DNA of 64,000 nucleotides from Methanoregula sp. UBA64. Its GTDB lineage: Archaea > Halobacteriota > Methanomicrobia > Methanomicrobiales > Methanospirillaceae. The stretch lies in NCBI RefSeq assembly GCF_002502735.1, contig NZ_DAQC01000001.1, forward strand, positions 923,229 to 987,228, read 5' to 3'. The position numbers and the translations under genes were made by a program. The notes below the pieces were generated by a model. It was not told the DNA's origin. It saw only the letters and a list, made by a program, of their open reading frames with translations, and ran no database searches. This document shows positions 34,509 to 43,177 of the stretch, piece by piece (the first letter of the stretch is position 1; the number at the start of each line of letters is the position of its first letter).

Positions 34509-35573
34509 TCACTCCATCGAGATCAAAATCCGCCCTGAAGTACCGCTTCGCATCAACTGAATTGCGTCATTGATCTTATCCAATGTAAATTCATGGGTGA
34601 TTAGCCCATCCAGATTCAGGATTCCCGCATCGACTAGACGGACATATCGTGGGATATCAATATGAGGGATACAGCTGCCGCCGTAACTACCTTTCAGAAC
34701 CTTGTTGAAGTGGATCGGGAGCGTGTATATTGATACGTTGTCACCCTTCCGCGGAACTCCCACGAGGATTGTCCTGCCATCCGGGTGCGTCAGATCATAT
34801 GCTTGCTCGATCACCCTTGAATTCCCTGTAGTATCTATAACTACATCTGGCCCGTTAGAACCAGTAACCGTTTTAATTTGATCAATGAGTGCTGGCGTTT
34901 TTGTTGAGTTGAAACAATAATCGGCTCCCTTCTGTCGTGCCATTTCTAGTTTGTGGTCGATAAGATCTATACCAATGATAGGATGTGCCGAGACCATTTT
35001 AGCGGCTTGAATAATGTTCAGACCTACGCCACCAACACCATAAACCACGACAGACTGCCCGATCTTGACTTGAGCATCGTTATTGATCACACCGAGAGCT
35101 GTTGTTACAGCACAGCCAAAGAGGGGGGCCAGTCTCATGTCAAAATCATCAGGGATTTGTGTAATTCGGTTTTCCGACACTACCGCATATTCATTAAATG
35201 TCGTAACCCATCCGGCATTCAACGGTTTCCCGTTCCAAAGGTATTTTGGCGTTGCTGATTCGATCCCATTGCTCTTCCTCCAGTGAAGCACCACGTGATC
35301 TCCCGATTTAACCGTAGTTACACCGGGTCCTGTTTCAAGAACAATTCCCGAACCTTCATGTCCCAGAAGGTGGGGAAGAAATTTGTCTTGACCTTTTGCG
35401 GCAGTAATTTCGTTGATCTGGGCTCCGCAGATCCCACTATAGACAATTTTCACCAGAACCTGCCCACAGATAAGTGCTTCTGGTAGCTGCACTTCATCAA
35501 CAATCAAGGGTTTGTTGGTCTCAGCCAGTATAGCCGCTTTCATCCGTGAAATTTGCATGATCTTACCTTTCAT
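34509..35573 (-). CDS. Zinc-dependent alcohol dehydrogenase family protein
   Basis: A medium-chain dehydrogenase/reductase of about 350 residues. Catalytic zinc ligands are in GICGAQINE and GHEGSG; the NAD site is VYGVGGVGLN. The four-Cys structural zinc lobe of classic enzymes is missing. Two starts compete: ATG at 35573, overlapping the upstream methyltransferase stop (ATGA), and ATG at 35558 (MQISRMKAA), which has AAGGTAAG just upstream and is the better ribosome site. It lies among methyltransferases and may oxidise or reduce a sugar or polyol; I cannot name the substrate. Confidence 0.8.
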   Translation of the reverse strand: MKGKIMQISRMKAAILAETNKPLIVDEVQLPEALICGQVLVKIVYSGICGAQINEITAAKGQDKFLPHLLGHEGSGIVLETGPGVTTVKSGDHVVLHWRKSNGIESATPKYLWNGKPLNAGWVTTFNEYAVVSENRITQIPDDFDMRLAPLFGCAVTTALGVINNDAQVKIGQSVVVYGVGGVGLNIIQAAKMVSAHPIIGIDLIDHKLEMARQKGADYCFNSTKTPALIDQIKTVTGSNGPDVVIDTTGNSRVIEQAYDLTHPDGRTILVGVPRKGDNVSIYTLPIHFNKVLKGSYGGSCIPHIDIPRYVRLVDAGILNLDGLITHEFTLDKINDAIQLMRSGTSGRILISME

Positions 35574-36244
35574 TCGAAATAGATAAACTCATAATCGCCT
35601 GTATACCCGAACTCTTTGTAGATCCAGATCCATTCCTCCAGATCGAAGAGGGACTCGGCGGTCAATGCCCAACACTCAAGATTAAACATCTCGAGTTCAT
35701 TCCGATAACTTTCCACCATAATATACTTATTCTTTCCCACCCGTTCGATCTCGCATAGTGCAGTTTTAAGTTCAAAAATATTGAGGTTATGGAGGCAGGC
35801 AAGCGAGATCACGAGATCGAACTCTTTATCCTTGAAGGGATATGGATCCTGTGCCCGGTGTTTGAAGAGACCACCTTTAAAATCCTGATGGCAGTGCTCC
35901 ATCCCGTACTCAGATATATCGAATCCTTGGATTTTTAAACCGGGAATCAGGAGTTGCAGTTCATACAGAAGGAAGCTTTTTCCACACCCCACATCGAGAA
36001 TCTTATCCCCCTCCCGAAGATGATATCGCTTGATCAACTGTTCCGCAACCGGCCTCCAGTATCCCGGGCGATATGTGTAACCTCCATAGCCAAAGCGCCG
36101 GTCCCCATCCCAATATTCATAGCCATACTCTTTTGCCTTTTGCATGCAGCGAACTTTATCATCCACCATGCGGGCCAGATAGTCCCGTTTTGTTTTTTTA
36201 TGCAACGGGGTAACGAAATTTAATAATTCTCCCATATTAGTCAC
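35570..36244 (-). CDS. Class I SAM-dependent methyltransferase
   Basis: A 224-residue methyltransferase. ILDVGCGKSFLL near residue 83 binds SAM, FDISEYGMEHC is motif II, and FDLVISLACLHNL motif IV. The N-terminal 70 residues are aromatic and charged (YEYWDGDRRFGYGGYTYRPGYW) and probably form the substrate lid. It overlaps the dehydrogenase gene by 4 bp, so they probably act together. About 170 bp of AT-rich DNA lie upstream, with a TATA-like AAATATATCC near 36315 on the minus strand. Confidence 0.78.
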   Translation of the reverse strand: MTNMGELLNFVTPLHKKTKRDYLARMVDDKVRCMQKAKEYGYEYWDGDRRFGYGGYTYRPGYWRPVAEQLIKRYHLREGDKILDVGCGKSFLLYELQLLIPGLKIQGFDISEYGMEHCHQDFKGGLFKHRAQDPYPFKDKEFDLVISLACLHNLNIFELKTALCEIERVGKNKYIMVESYRNELEMFNLECWALTAESLFDLEEWIWIYKEFGYTGDYEFIYFE

Positions 36245-36417
36245 TTTTCACTTGCTTCAGTATTATTTTGCCTTATTAGTGAATAAGATAACCGAGAGAT
36301 AACTCGCGGGATATATTTCAATCCAATGAGGATCTAGGTATATCCTCGGGCAAGAAACGAGTGATTTCTCACAATAAACCCGCCTAACGACAACGAGATT
36401 ATCCATCCACCACAATC

Positions 36418-37452
36418 CTAGTCAATTGTGGATAATAATCCCCTCGCTTTATTAAGTTGTTTTTCTTTTATTGCATCGATATCCGGATCGTTTTTCGCAA
36501 ACATCCTCCGGGCCCTCCCTAGGGGGAGGAACTCATTAAGGATTATACAGCACCATTTGAGAATATAAGCCGGCATAAGTATCCTTATCCTATGGCGGTG
36601 ATATTCTGGATTGTCCATCCGCCTTAGCACACGATCTGAAAAAGAGGGGAGATAGGAATGAGGGATAGGTACCTCTGGCTGACAAAAAAAATCACAGATC
36701 ATCTTTACCGGGTCATCAAGACCCGCATATTCAAAATCAATGAAAAAAACTGTGCCGGATTCAGAGAGGATTGCATTATGAAACCCGAAATCCGATGGGG
36801 AAATAATAATATCTCGGTCCGATAAGCGTTCTTTTGATCCATGCGACCTCAATATTTCCTGTTCGTGAATATGTGTTTGGATGTATTTCCACCGTGGAGA
36901 AATTTCCTGCCTGACAAAGTCTATAGCTTCCCGATCCACCGATGATTCAGCATCTATCTGCAACAGACTCATGATCCTCCTATTCACGCACTCTAAGTGA
37001 TCCTGCAGGCAGAAACAAGCTTCTGCGGCAGGTTGGAGATATTTCCCTTTGCCAGTATTATCTCTCCTATTAATCGCTTCGAAGAAAGATAATGCTTGAT
37101 CGATATAATCCGGATGAAGTCCATTTGTAAGAATCCTACTACCAGAGATATACTGATAAATGGCGATTCCTTGATCATGATCGCAAATGACCGGCTTAGG
37201 CACACAGGATATACCGACTTTTGCAGCATACTCAAGAAATGTCCATTCTGCCCGACATCGGTCTCGGGGATCGGCAGCATGTTGGAAATACTGCTTCATG
37301 ATATATTCCGGTGTCCCCTCCCGTTCCAAGATGAATACCTTGTTGTTGCCCCCCCCACTCTGCGGGCGAACCACAAAATAATCCGGGTCACTTATGATGC
37401 CGGATAACAGTTTCTGCGTAACTGATCCTATACAGTCTTTCGGATTATTCAT
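36418..37452 (-). CDS. APH/choline-kinase-like small-molecule phosphotransferase
   Basis: A protein-kinase-like phosphotransferase of about 344 residues from the ATG at 37452, which follows GAGAGG with 5 nt spacing and overlaps the HAD gene stop. Longer in-frame starts at 37473 and 37503 are less likely. Visible: Gly-rich loop PQSGGGNNKVF, ATP Lys in IMKQYF, catalytic Brenner-type stretch with Asp and Asn in SPSDFGFHNAIL, and the metal Asp in VFFIDFEYAGLDDP. The family phosphorylates sugars, choline or antibiotics. Here it is followed, upstream, by HAD and transketolase genes, so a sugar or alditol of the glycan pathway is the likely substrate. Confidence 0.75.
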   Translation of the reverse strand: MNNPKDCIGSVTQKLLSGIISDPDYFVVRPQSGGGNNKVFILEREGTPEYIMKQYFQHAADPRDRCRAEWTFLEYAAKVGISCVPKPVICDHDQGIAIYQYISGSRILTNGLHPDYIDQALSFFEAINRRDNTGKGKYLQPAAEACFCLQDHLECVNRRIMSLLQIDAESSVDREAIDFVRQEISPRWKYIQTHIHEQEILRSHGSKERLSDRDIIISPSDFGFHNAILSESGTVFFIDFEYAGLDDPVKMICDFFCQPEVPIPHSYLPSFSDRVLRRMDNPEYHRHRIRILMPAYILKWCCIILNEFLPLGRARRMFAKNDPDIDAIKEKQLNKARGLLSTID

Positions 37453-38134
37453 AATGCCTCTCAATAATTCCATGTACCTGATCCCAGGTTCTTGATGTAA
37501 CATAGCGAGGGTCTAGTTCACTCGTTCTGTCTGGATCGTAAAGGATTCTAAAAATCTCGCTGGATAAATCTGGGTGAAGGAGTACATCAGGAAGATCATC
37601 AATCATTATATCACAACCCAGCTGGTTTATACGACATACCTTTCTGAGTCGCGTCTCTTCAAAGAACACGCCTTTTACCACCCCCTGTATATCTGGGCCA
37701 TAGATACCCTTCTTTTCAAGCCAGTTCGATGCAGCGGTATGAAGATTGAATCTCTCACCGGTAATCGAGTTATAGGTTTTGTGGCTGATGATAAAAACAT
37801 CCCAACCTTTTTCATGGCATGTGTGAATAAACGGGAAAAAACCCTCCATTACTTTTGCTTTCTGGATATACTCCCCGTACACAAGCCCCTGAATCCGAGT
37901 CCAGTAATCTTCCTTCCCAAGTCCAATGAGATACTCTCGGACTTTTTTTTTACTGCAACTCGAATTTCCCGATATCACCCCAAGCGACACCCCCGCTTCA
38001 AAAAATAGGTTACCATACTGAATGATGGTGTTGTCAAAGTCAATGCCAATGACGAGACCAGCATCTGCTGTTTTCGGAGATAATTTCATCGATTCATCCA
38101 TGAATAGGGCGACTGCACGGCAATCATAATTCAA
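37445..38134 (-). CDS. HAD-superfamily hydrolase
   Basis: A protein of up to 229 residues with the HAD motif I IGIDFDNTII (Asp-x-Asp) about 30 residues from the N-terminus, a helical cap, motif II in VFIISHKTYN, and a late acidic motif CDIMIDDLPDVL (motif IV). The start is uncertain: TTG at 38134 overlaps the transketolase stop, while ATG codons at 38101 and 38086 lie closer to the motif. It may be a sugar phosphatase. It overlaps the kinase gene by 8 bp and the transketolase gene by up to 4, so the four genes tktN-tktC-HAD-kinase form one coupled unit. Confidence 0.72.
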   Translation of the reverse strand: MNYDCRAVALFMDESMKLSPKTADAGLVIGIDFDNTIIQYGNLFFEAGVSLGVISGNSSCSKKKVREYLIGLGKEDYWTRIQGLVYGEYIQKAKVMEGFFPFIHTCHEKGWDVFIISHKTYNSITGERFNLHTAASNWLEKKGIYGPDIQGVVKGVFFEETRLRKVCRINQLGCDIMIDDLPDVLLHPDLSSEIFRILYDPDRTSELDPRYVTSRTWDQVHGIIERHYE

Positions 38135-39075
38135 TGCATTTTCTCGATGATTTGACGATAGTGTGCGGAGACGGTTTTAGCAATCTTTTCTGGAGAAAGT
38201 CCATATACATCCCGTGCAGTTTTCTGGTGGATTGCATGATACAGGAATTCATCCGGTGTCCCTATCCTCAAAAGATGGCATTTTGATGGAGATGACTGAT
38301 CACTGATCCATTCGGCCACAGCGGCTCCCAATCCCCCGATGAGACTGTGCTCTTCGACAGTTACAACAAGTGAATAGTCAGAGAATATCTCCTCAAGAAG
38401 TTCGGTATCCAGCGGCTTGATCGTATGGAAACTGACAACACGGGGGTTAAAACCGGCTTCACTGAGCTGCTTGGCAGCAATAATCACATCAGGCATGATA
38501 GTACCGGTTCCGAGAATGCAGATCTCCGTCCCGTCTTTAACGGTAATTCCTTTACCAATAACAAAATTCGGGACACACTCATGAATTACCGGTTCGTTCT
38601 TCTTGCCGATGCGAATATAAACAGGACCATTGTGCTGAAGGGAGACCCGAATCGCGGCCCGTGTCTCAACAGCATCTGCAGGACAGATGACCGTCATGTT
38701 GGGGAGGGAGCGTGTGATCGATAGATCTTCGCAGATATAGTGGGTTGGACCGAGAGGTGAATAAGTTAGGCCTCCCCCAAGACCTATGATTACGACCGGA
38801 AGATTCTGGAATGCTAAATCAACACGAATCTGTTCAAAAGGACGCCCCACATCGAATGCAGAAAAGGTATAGACCACAGGCCGCAGACCACTCATCGCAA
38901 GTCCTGCAGCCACACTAATCATATTGGATTCGGCAATTCCGCAGTTGAAAAAACGCTCTGGGTATAGTTCTTTGAATCGATCAAACAAATGATTGCCGAT
39001 ATCAGCCATCAAAAGGACAATACGGGGATCCGCACCGGCGAGGGCAGTAACTTCAGAAGAAAAGTTATCCCTCAT
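38131..39075 (-). CDS. Transketolase, C-terminal (Pyr + C) subunit
   Basis: A 314-residue protein equal to the second half of transketolase. FNCGIAESNMISVAAGLA contains the Glu that activates thiamine diphosphate; YTFSAFDVGRPFEQIRVD and GLGGGLTYSPLGPTHY are typical; the C-terminal domain starts around residue 190 (EICILGTGTIM). With the N-terminal subunit encoded just upstream (ATGA overlap) it forms a split transketolase as in many archaea. It moves two-carbon units between sugar phosphates and can make sedoheptulose 7-phosphate or erythrose 4-phosphate. A relation to 1-deoxyxylulose synthase-like enzymes that act on other sugars is possible. Confidence 0.88.
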   Translation of the reverse strand: MRDNFSSEVTALAGADPRIVLLMADIGNHLFDRFKELYPERFFNCGIAESNMISVAAGLAMSGLRPVVYTFSAFDVGRPFEQIRVDLAFQNLPVVIIGLGGGLTYSPLGPTHYICEDLSITRSLPNMTVICPADAVETRAAIRVSLQHNGPVYIRIGKKNEPVIHECVPNFVIGKGITVKDGTEICILGTGTIMPDVIIAAKQLSEAGFNPRVVSFHTIKPLDTELLEEIFSDYSLVVTVEEHSLIGGLGAAVAEWISDQSSPSKCHLLRIGTPDEFLYHAIHQKTARDVYGLSPEKIAKTVSAHYRQIIEKMH

Positions 39076-39911
39076 AATACATCCAGCTCCCGATGTGCCG
39101 CCATGACTTCCTCTGCGGTGGGGATACGATAATGCCAGTTGTTGTCATCTTCCATGAAAGATACACCCTTCCCCTTGATGGTGTGGGCGATAATCACCAC
39201 GGGACGCTGATCAGGGGAATCAAGAATAGAGCGGAAGAGTGACAACATTGCACCGATATTGTGCCCATCAACTTCATAGGCTGCCCACCCAAAGGTGGAA
39301 AACTTTAGGCTAAGCGGGGAGAGGTTCATGATTTCGTTGCTACGACCACAAGCCTGCCATTTGTTATAATCGATTATGGCAATTAACTTTCCCAAGGGAT
39401 GTACCGGCGCAAACAACGCCGCTTCCCATACAGATCCCTCTTCACATTCCCCATCGCTCATAAGAATAAAGGTTCTATAAGATTTATCGTTAATTCGTGC
39501 AGCAAGTGCCATGCCACAGGCAATTCCCAGCCCATGCCCAAGCGATCCTGTGGTTGCATCAATGCCAGGAAGATTCTTCCAAATCGGGTGTTCGGTGAAA
39601 CGGCTTTGATCTTTATTAAAGGTGTCTATTTGCTCGCGAGGATAGTATCCTCGGTGCGCAAGAACCGTATATAGTGCAAGAGCTGCATGTCCTTTGCTTA
39701 GGATAAAACGATCCCTCTCTAGCCAATCGGGATCATCTGGGCGGATCGACATGACCCCGAAATATAATGACACCAAGATATCAACGCATGAAAGGCATCC
39801 TCCCAAGTGCATGGCTTCGGATTTATGGGATGTCTCTATAATCTCTGCACGTATTATTCTCGATACTTGGGCTAGCGCCTCTCGATCCGGAATCACCACT
39901 ATATTGGTCAT
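39072..39911 (-). CDS. Transketolase, N-terminal (PP) subunit
   Basis: A 279-residue protein equal to the first half of transketolase. It has MHLGGCLSCVDILVSLY, GSLGHGLGIACGMALA, and the ThDP/Mg motif LMSDGECEEGSVWEAA running to IIDYNKWQ (GDG...N, with Ser for the first Gly). IIAHTIKGKGVSFMED is the late conserved stretch. It pairs with the C-terminal subunit gene that follows by 4-bp overlap. Its place inside a glycan locus, next to radical SAM, SIS and HldE-type genes, suggests a dedicated copy that feeds heptose or another special sugar, not the housekeeping enzyme. Confidence 0.88.
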   Translation of the reverse strand: MTNIVVIPDREALAQVSRIIRAEIIETSHKSEAMHLGGCLSCVDILVSLYFGVMSIRPDDPDWLERDRFILSKGHAALALYTVLAHRGYYPREQIDTFNKDQSRFTEHPIWKNLPGIDATTGSLGHGLGIACGMALAARINDKSYRTFILMSDGECEEGSVWEAALFAPVHPLGKLIAIIDYNKWQACGRSNEIMNLSPLSLKFSTFGWAAYEVDGHNIGAMLSLFRSILDSPDQRPVVIIAHTIKGKGVSFMEDDNNWHYRIPTAEEVMAAHRELDVL

Positions 39912-39927
39912 AGCGTAACTATACAGG

Positions 39928-40980
39928 TTAGATAAAGTTCACATGTGGATGTGGATTCTTCAACTGCCAGAGGTATCGGTTTATTGCATCGAGCCTACAA
40001 CCGTCACGGCAATGTTCTATTCTATTTTTTGTCAGTTTCTGTAAAATATGTTTCCTCCGTTTCCCCTTCCAGATATCAATAAATGATTCGGTATTCAGGT
40101 TTCCGTACCGGAATTCCGGATTGCTATGGAACAGATTGCAGGGAATGACTGAACCATCTGCCTCAATCAGTGTGTAAAACGGCAAGCCGTAGCACTCATG
40201 ATACATACGTTTCATCATCAACCTCTGGGTAGTTTCAGAACGGAATATTACCTGGAAGTCACTATTTTCATATGGTCGAACTATATCCTCGATGCTCTGG
40301 TAACGGTCATACTCTATAGAGTAGCGGTTCTTACTCAACGGATGTTGGGAATATGGCTTAATCTGGACGTTGTCAACACCTATTTCCCTGAATACTTCGA
40401 TAAATGGCACAAGGTCATCAAAATTATCCGGGATCATCAGAAACTGCACGCCGATGACAACGGATAAATTATTCTTCTTTTTAATTGCCACGGCATCGCG
40501 AATATTTGTCAGGATCTTCGCAAAATCGTTCGATCCACCACGATGAATTTTTTTATGGGTGGCTGAAGTACCTGCATCAACACTGAATCGTACCCATGAA
40601 AGTGAAGCCAGCGATTTTTCCAGTTTTTCCTTGTCGAACAAAACCCCATTCGTAGCAAGGGCAACATCGAGCCCCTGGAGTTTTGCATACGTCATGAGGT
40701 CACAGATATCTCGGTGCAGCGTCGGTTCACCATCACCCGCAAACATCACCGATTTTATCCCGCACTTTGCCATTTCCTGAAGGGCACGTCTCATCACACC
40801 GGTATCAATGTCCTGATGATGCTTTTCAAACCAATCAAGTGCACAAAAGACGCACCTGTGATTACACCGGTTCGTAACACCAATCTCTATGTAAATAGGG
40901 AAACAATCACCTGTTCTCAGCCACTCAGCAACTCTTTCAGGGTGATATATTAATTTATGACTGTCGACTTCGACTTTCAT
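39928..40980 (-). CDS. Radical SAM protein with SPASM-like C-terminus
   Basis: A 350-residue radical SAM enzyme. The cluster motif is Cys-x3-Cys-x2-Cys in RCNHRCVFCALDW at about residues 38-50; AGDGEPTLHRDI is the GGE-like SAM site; RFSVDAGT follows. The C-terminal part has Cys residues in CYGLPFYTLIEADGSVIPC and in EHCRDGC, a SPASM/twitch pattern for an extra Fe-S cluster. SPASM enzymes modify peptides or sugars. It is 16 bp from the transketolase gene and 65 bp from gmhA, in the heptose part of the locus. I do not recognise the subfamily; a role in sugar radical chemistry is a guess. Confidence 0.75.
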   Translation of the reverse strand: MKVEVDSHKLIYHPERVAEWLRTGDCFPIYIEIGVTNRCNHRCVFCALDWFEKHHQDIDTGVMRRALQEMAKCGIKSVMFAGDGEPTLHRDICDLMTYAKLQGLDVALATNGVLFDKEKLEKSLASLSWVRFSVDAGTSATHKKIHRGGSNDFAKILTNIRDAVAIKKKNNLSVVIGVQFLMIPDNFDDLVPFIEVFREIGVDNVQIKPYSQHPLSKNRYSIEYDRYQSIEDIVRPYENSDFQVIFRSETTQRLMMKRMYHECYGLPFYTLIEADGSVIPCNLFHSNPEFRYGNLNTESFIDIWKGKRRKHILQKLTKNRIEHCRDGCRLDAINRYLWQLKNPHPHVNFI

Positions 40981-41045
40981 TATATCTCCGCAAAGAAAAT
41001 TTTCCCGACATTAAACGGCTTGGACATGATTTCCAAATTCAAATA

Positions 41046-41630
41046 TTATTCGCTCTTCGACATTTGATCCGAGATATAATGGGCAAGGACGGAATGCGCC
41101 AGTTCCACATACCCGTATTCTGTAGAAGGAACGTACATGTTGAGATCACCCAAACTGCGGAGCGGGTTATCCATAAGAAATCCCGAAATGGTGACGATTG
41201 GATTACATCCTTTTTCCCGTGCGGTTGCTACCGCACTGATAATATTCTGTGATCGGCCCGAACTGCTGATGGCTATGAGCATATCCCCTTTATCTCCCCA
41301 CAGATCAACAAGTTCCCGGTATGCCGCCGCATAACAGATGTCATTCGAGAGTGCAGTCAGGAGGGGAGGGTCTGTGAATACCATGGCACGGATCTTCGTT
41401 GCTTTGCAGAGATCATTCTGAAGATGACTAGCTATAGCAGCGCTCCCGCCATTGCCGATGATCATTGCCTTCTTTTTTTCCGCTTTCATTTTCTGCAAGT
41501 GGGCAACAACTACAGACAAACCTTCATCGGTGTTCAGAACCTGACCTCCACAATCCGTTATGATAACACGGTTTAAGAATCTCTGTAACTCGTCCGTATA
41601 GTGAGGGAAGGGAATCATCGTTTTAGTCAA
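41046..41630 (-). CDS. gmhA: Sedoheptulose 7-phosphate isomerase (GmhA, SIS domain)
   Basis: A 194-residue single-SIS-domain protein of GmhA size. IIGNGGSAAIASHLQND (residues 57-73) binds the sugar phosphate, and AISSSGRSQNIISAV and EYGYVELAHSVLAHYI complete the pattern. GmhA turns sedoheptulose 7-phosphate into D-glycero-D-manno-heptose 7-phosphate. It lies 8 bp after the HldE-type gene, which encodes the following kinase and nucleotidyl steps. Other SIS proteins such as DiaA look similar but the neighbours decide. Confidence 0.88.
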   Translation of the reverse strand: MTKTMIPFPHYTDELQRFLNRVIITDCGGQVLNTDEGLSVVVAHLQKMKAEKKKAMIIGNGGSAAIASHLQNDLCKATKIRAMVFTDPPLLTALSNDICYAAAYRELVDLWGDKGDMLIAISSSGRSQNIISAVATAREKGCNPIVTISGFLMDNPLRSLGDLNMYVPSTEYGYVELAHSVLAHYISDQMSKSE

Positions 41631-41638
41631 CGGCTGTT

Positions 41639-43177
41639 CTATTTGAGCAGTGTCGATAAATATTTTTTGAAGGCGACATTATCAATAGAACTGCGATGCC
41701 CAACGGTCGAGACTGCAATCGAAGCTGACGCGTTGCCGATAAATCCGGTAATCTCCGTAGGAGCATTCTGAACAGCACACAACGAGGATATGGCTATCAA
41801 GGCATCCCCAGAACCGATACGATCAACGACTTTCATTGCAAATGCCGGGACACTAATAATTTTTGGATTATTGTTTCCTCCATGAAAACAAAGACAACCT
41901 TGTTTGCCTTGGGTAACAATTATAAGGGTACATGATAGTTTACCCGCGACATTTTTTATCATATCAATTATCGTCCCCGGATTGTTTCGTTCTTCTAACC
42001 GGATCTCAAGATCATTGAGGCAGACAAAGTCAGCTGATGGATATTTCGAGATCACATTGAATCCGCGGTTGCCAGAATTGGCCTGGGTGTTCACTGCAAG
42101 GTACTTTGCCTTGTCAGCGATCAGACGGGCTGTAGATTGCGAGATAAAACCATGCCCGAAATCGACGACAAGCACGAGATCGTAGCTACCGATACGGGAT
42201 AGGATGAGGTCATTGAGGGATGACTGTTGAGCAGTACTCATATCCAGTTGGTTGATCCGGTGAACTTCGAACAGTTTTTGAATGGTCGCAGATTCCAAGA
42301 CAAAACGCTGCTTGACGATTGTGGGCGAATTTTCCTTGTAAAAAAAGACGGGGTTCACGTTAGCGGCAAGATGCTCACGGATGAATGTTTCTTCAGTCTC
42401 GAACTGCCCGACCATGGAGATAAGATCAACACTGTCGCAGAAGTTTGCAAGATTATTTGCAACAGCCAGAATGCCACCGGCAAACCGTTCCCGGGAAAGG
42501 TAGCGCACACCAATTGCAGGATCTTTTGTCGCCACCCCAATCATGTCACAATAATTGTATTCATCGAGAATGGCCTCTCCAATGACCAGTACTTTGAGTT
42601 TCCTCGCCTTTTCAAGATAGGATATTATCCTACCTTCCCCATACTGCTGCGCCAGAATTCGGAAAAACTTCTGGGTTTCCTCCGGGAAATCGGAAGCGAA
42701 CTGATTGATAAGTTTAGAGGAGCTAAATACAATATCCTCCGTAAATAGTATGGATCCCCCGACTTCATGGACAGCTTGCTCCTCATCCATGATTTTGCCG
42801 GTAAGATCGTTTATTGCTGTTTTGTATTCGGATCCCTTGGCATAAATATCTGGTTTCAGCAGCCGGATGGTTTCGACAGCCGTGGGCCATTCATTCAGTG
42901 CAACAAAATCAACAACACCGAGGGCAGCGATCGCCTCGCAACGTAACTGCTCACCGAATGCCGGACGGTTCGGTCCCTTATTGACAAACCGGTCGGGGGT
43001 AACAGTAACCACGAGAATATCACCGGCAGCTTTCGCACTCTTGAAATACTTAATATGCCCGATATGGAGGAGATCGAATACACCATGGCACAGGACAACT
43101 TTCCGGTCCTTCCGCAGGGAATCAATGTGCCGGGCCAGATCCCGAACGGAAAAAATTTTAGAGTCTCCTGCATTCAT
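41639..43177 (-). CDS. hldE: Bifunctional heptose nucleotidyltransferase-kinase (HldE, reversed domain order)
   Basis: A 512-residue fusion. Residues 1-150 are a cytidylyltransferase-fold domain with LCHGVFDLLHIGH (29-41, HxGH site) and YAKGSEYKT; residues about 190-510 are a PfkB/ribokinase-type kinase with VLVIGEAILDEYNY, RFAGGILAVANNL and the ATP/catalytic DRIGSGDALIA. In E. coli HldE the kinase comes first and the transferase last, so the order here is swapped. The protein would phosphorylate heptose 7-phosphate at C1 and, after GmhB, attach a nucleotide (ADP, CDP or other). It overlaps the SDR gene upstream by 4 bp and precedes gmhA by 8 bp. Confidence 0.88.
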   Translation of the reverse strand: MNAGDSKIFSVRDLARHIDSLRKDRKVVLCHGVFDLLHIGHIKYFKSAKAAGDILVVTVTPDRFVNKGPNRPAFGEQLRCEAIAALGVVDFVALNEWPTAVETIRLLKPDIYAKGSEYKTAINDLTGKIMDEEQAVHEVGGSILFTEDIVFSSSKLINQFASDFPEETQKFFRILAQQYGEGRIISYLEKARKLKVLVIGEAILDEYNYCDMIGVATKDPAIGVRYLSRERFAGGILAVANNLANFCDSVDLISMVGQFETEETFIREHLAANVNPVFFYKENSPTIVKQRFVLESATIQKLFEVHRINQLDMSTAQQSSLNDLILSRIGSYDLVLVVDFGHGFISQSTARLIADKAKYLAVNTQANSGNRGFNVISKYPSADFVCLNDLEIRLEERNNPGTIIDMIKNVAGKLSCTLIIVTQGKQGCLCFHGGNNNPKIISVPAFAMKVVDRIGSGDALIAISSLCAVQNAPTEITGFIGNASASIAVSTVGHRSSIDNVAFKKYLSTLLK

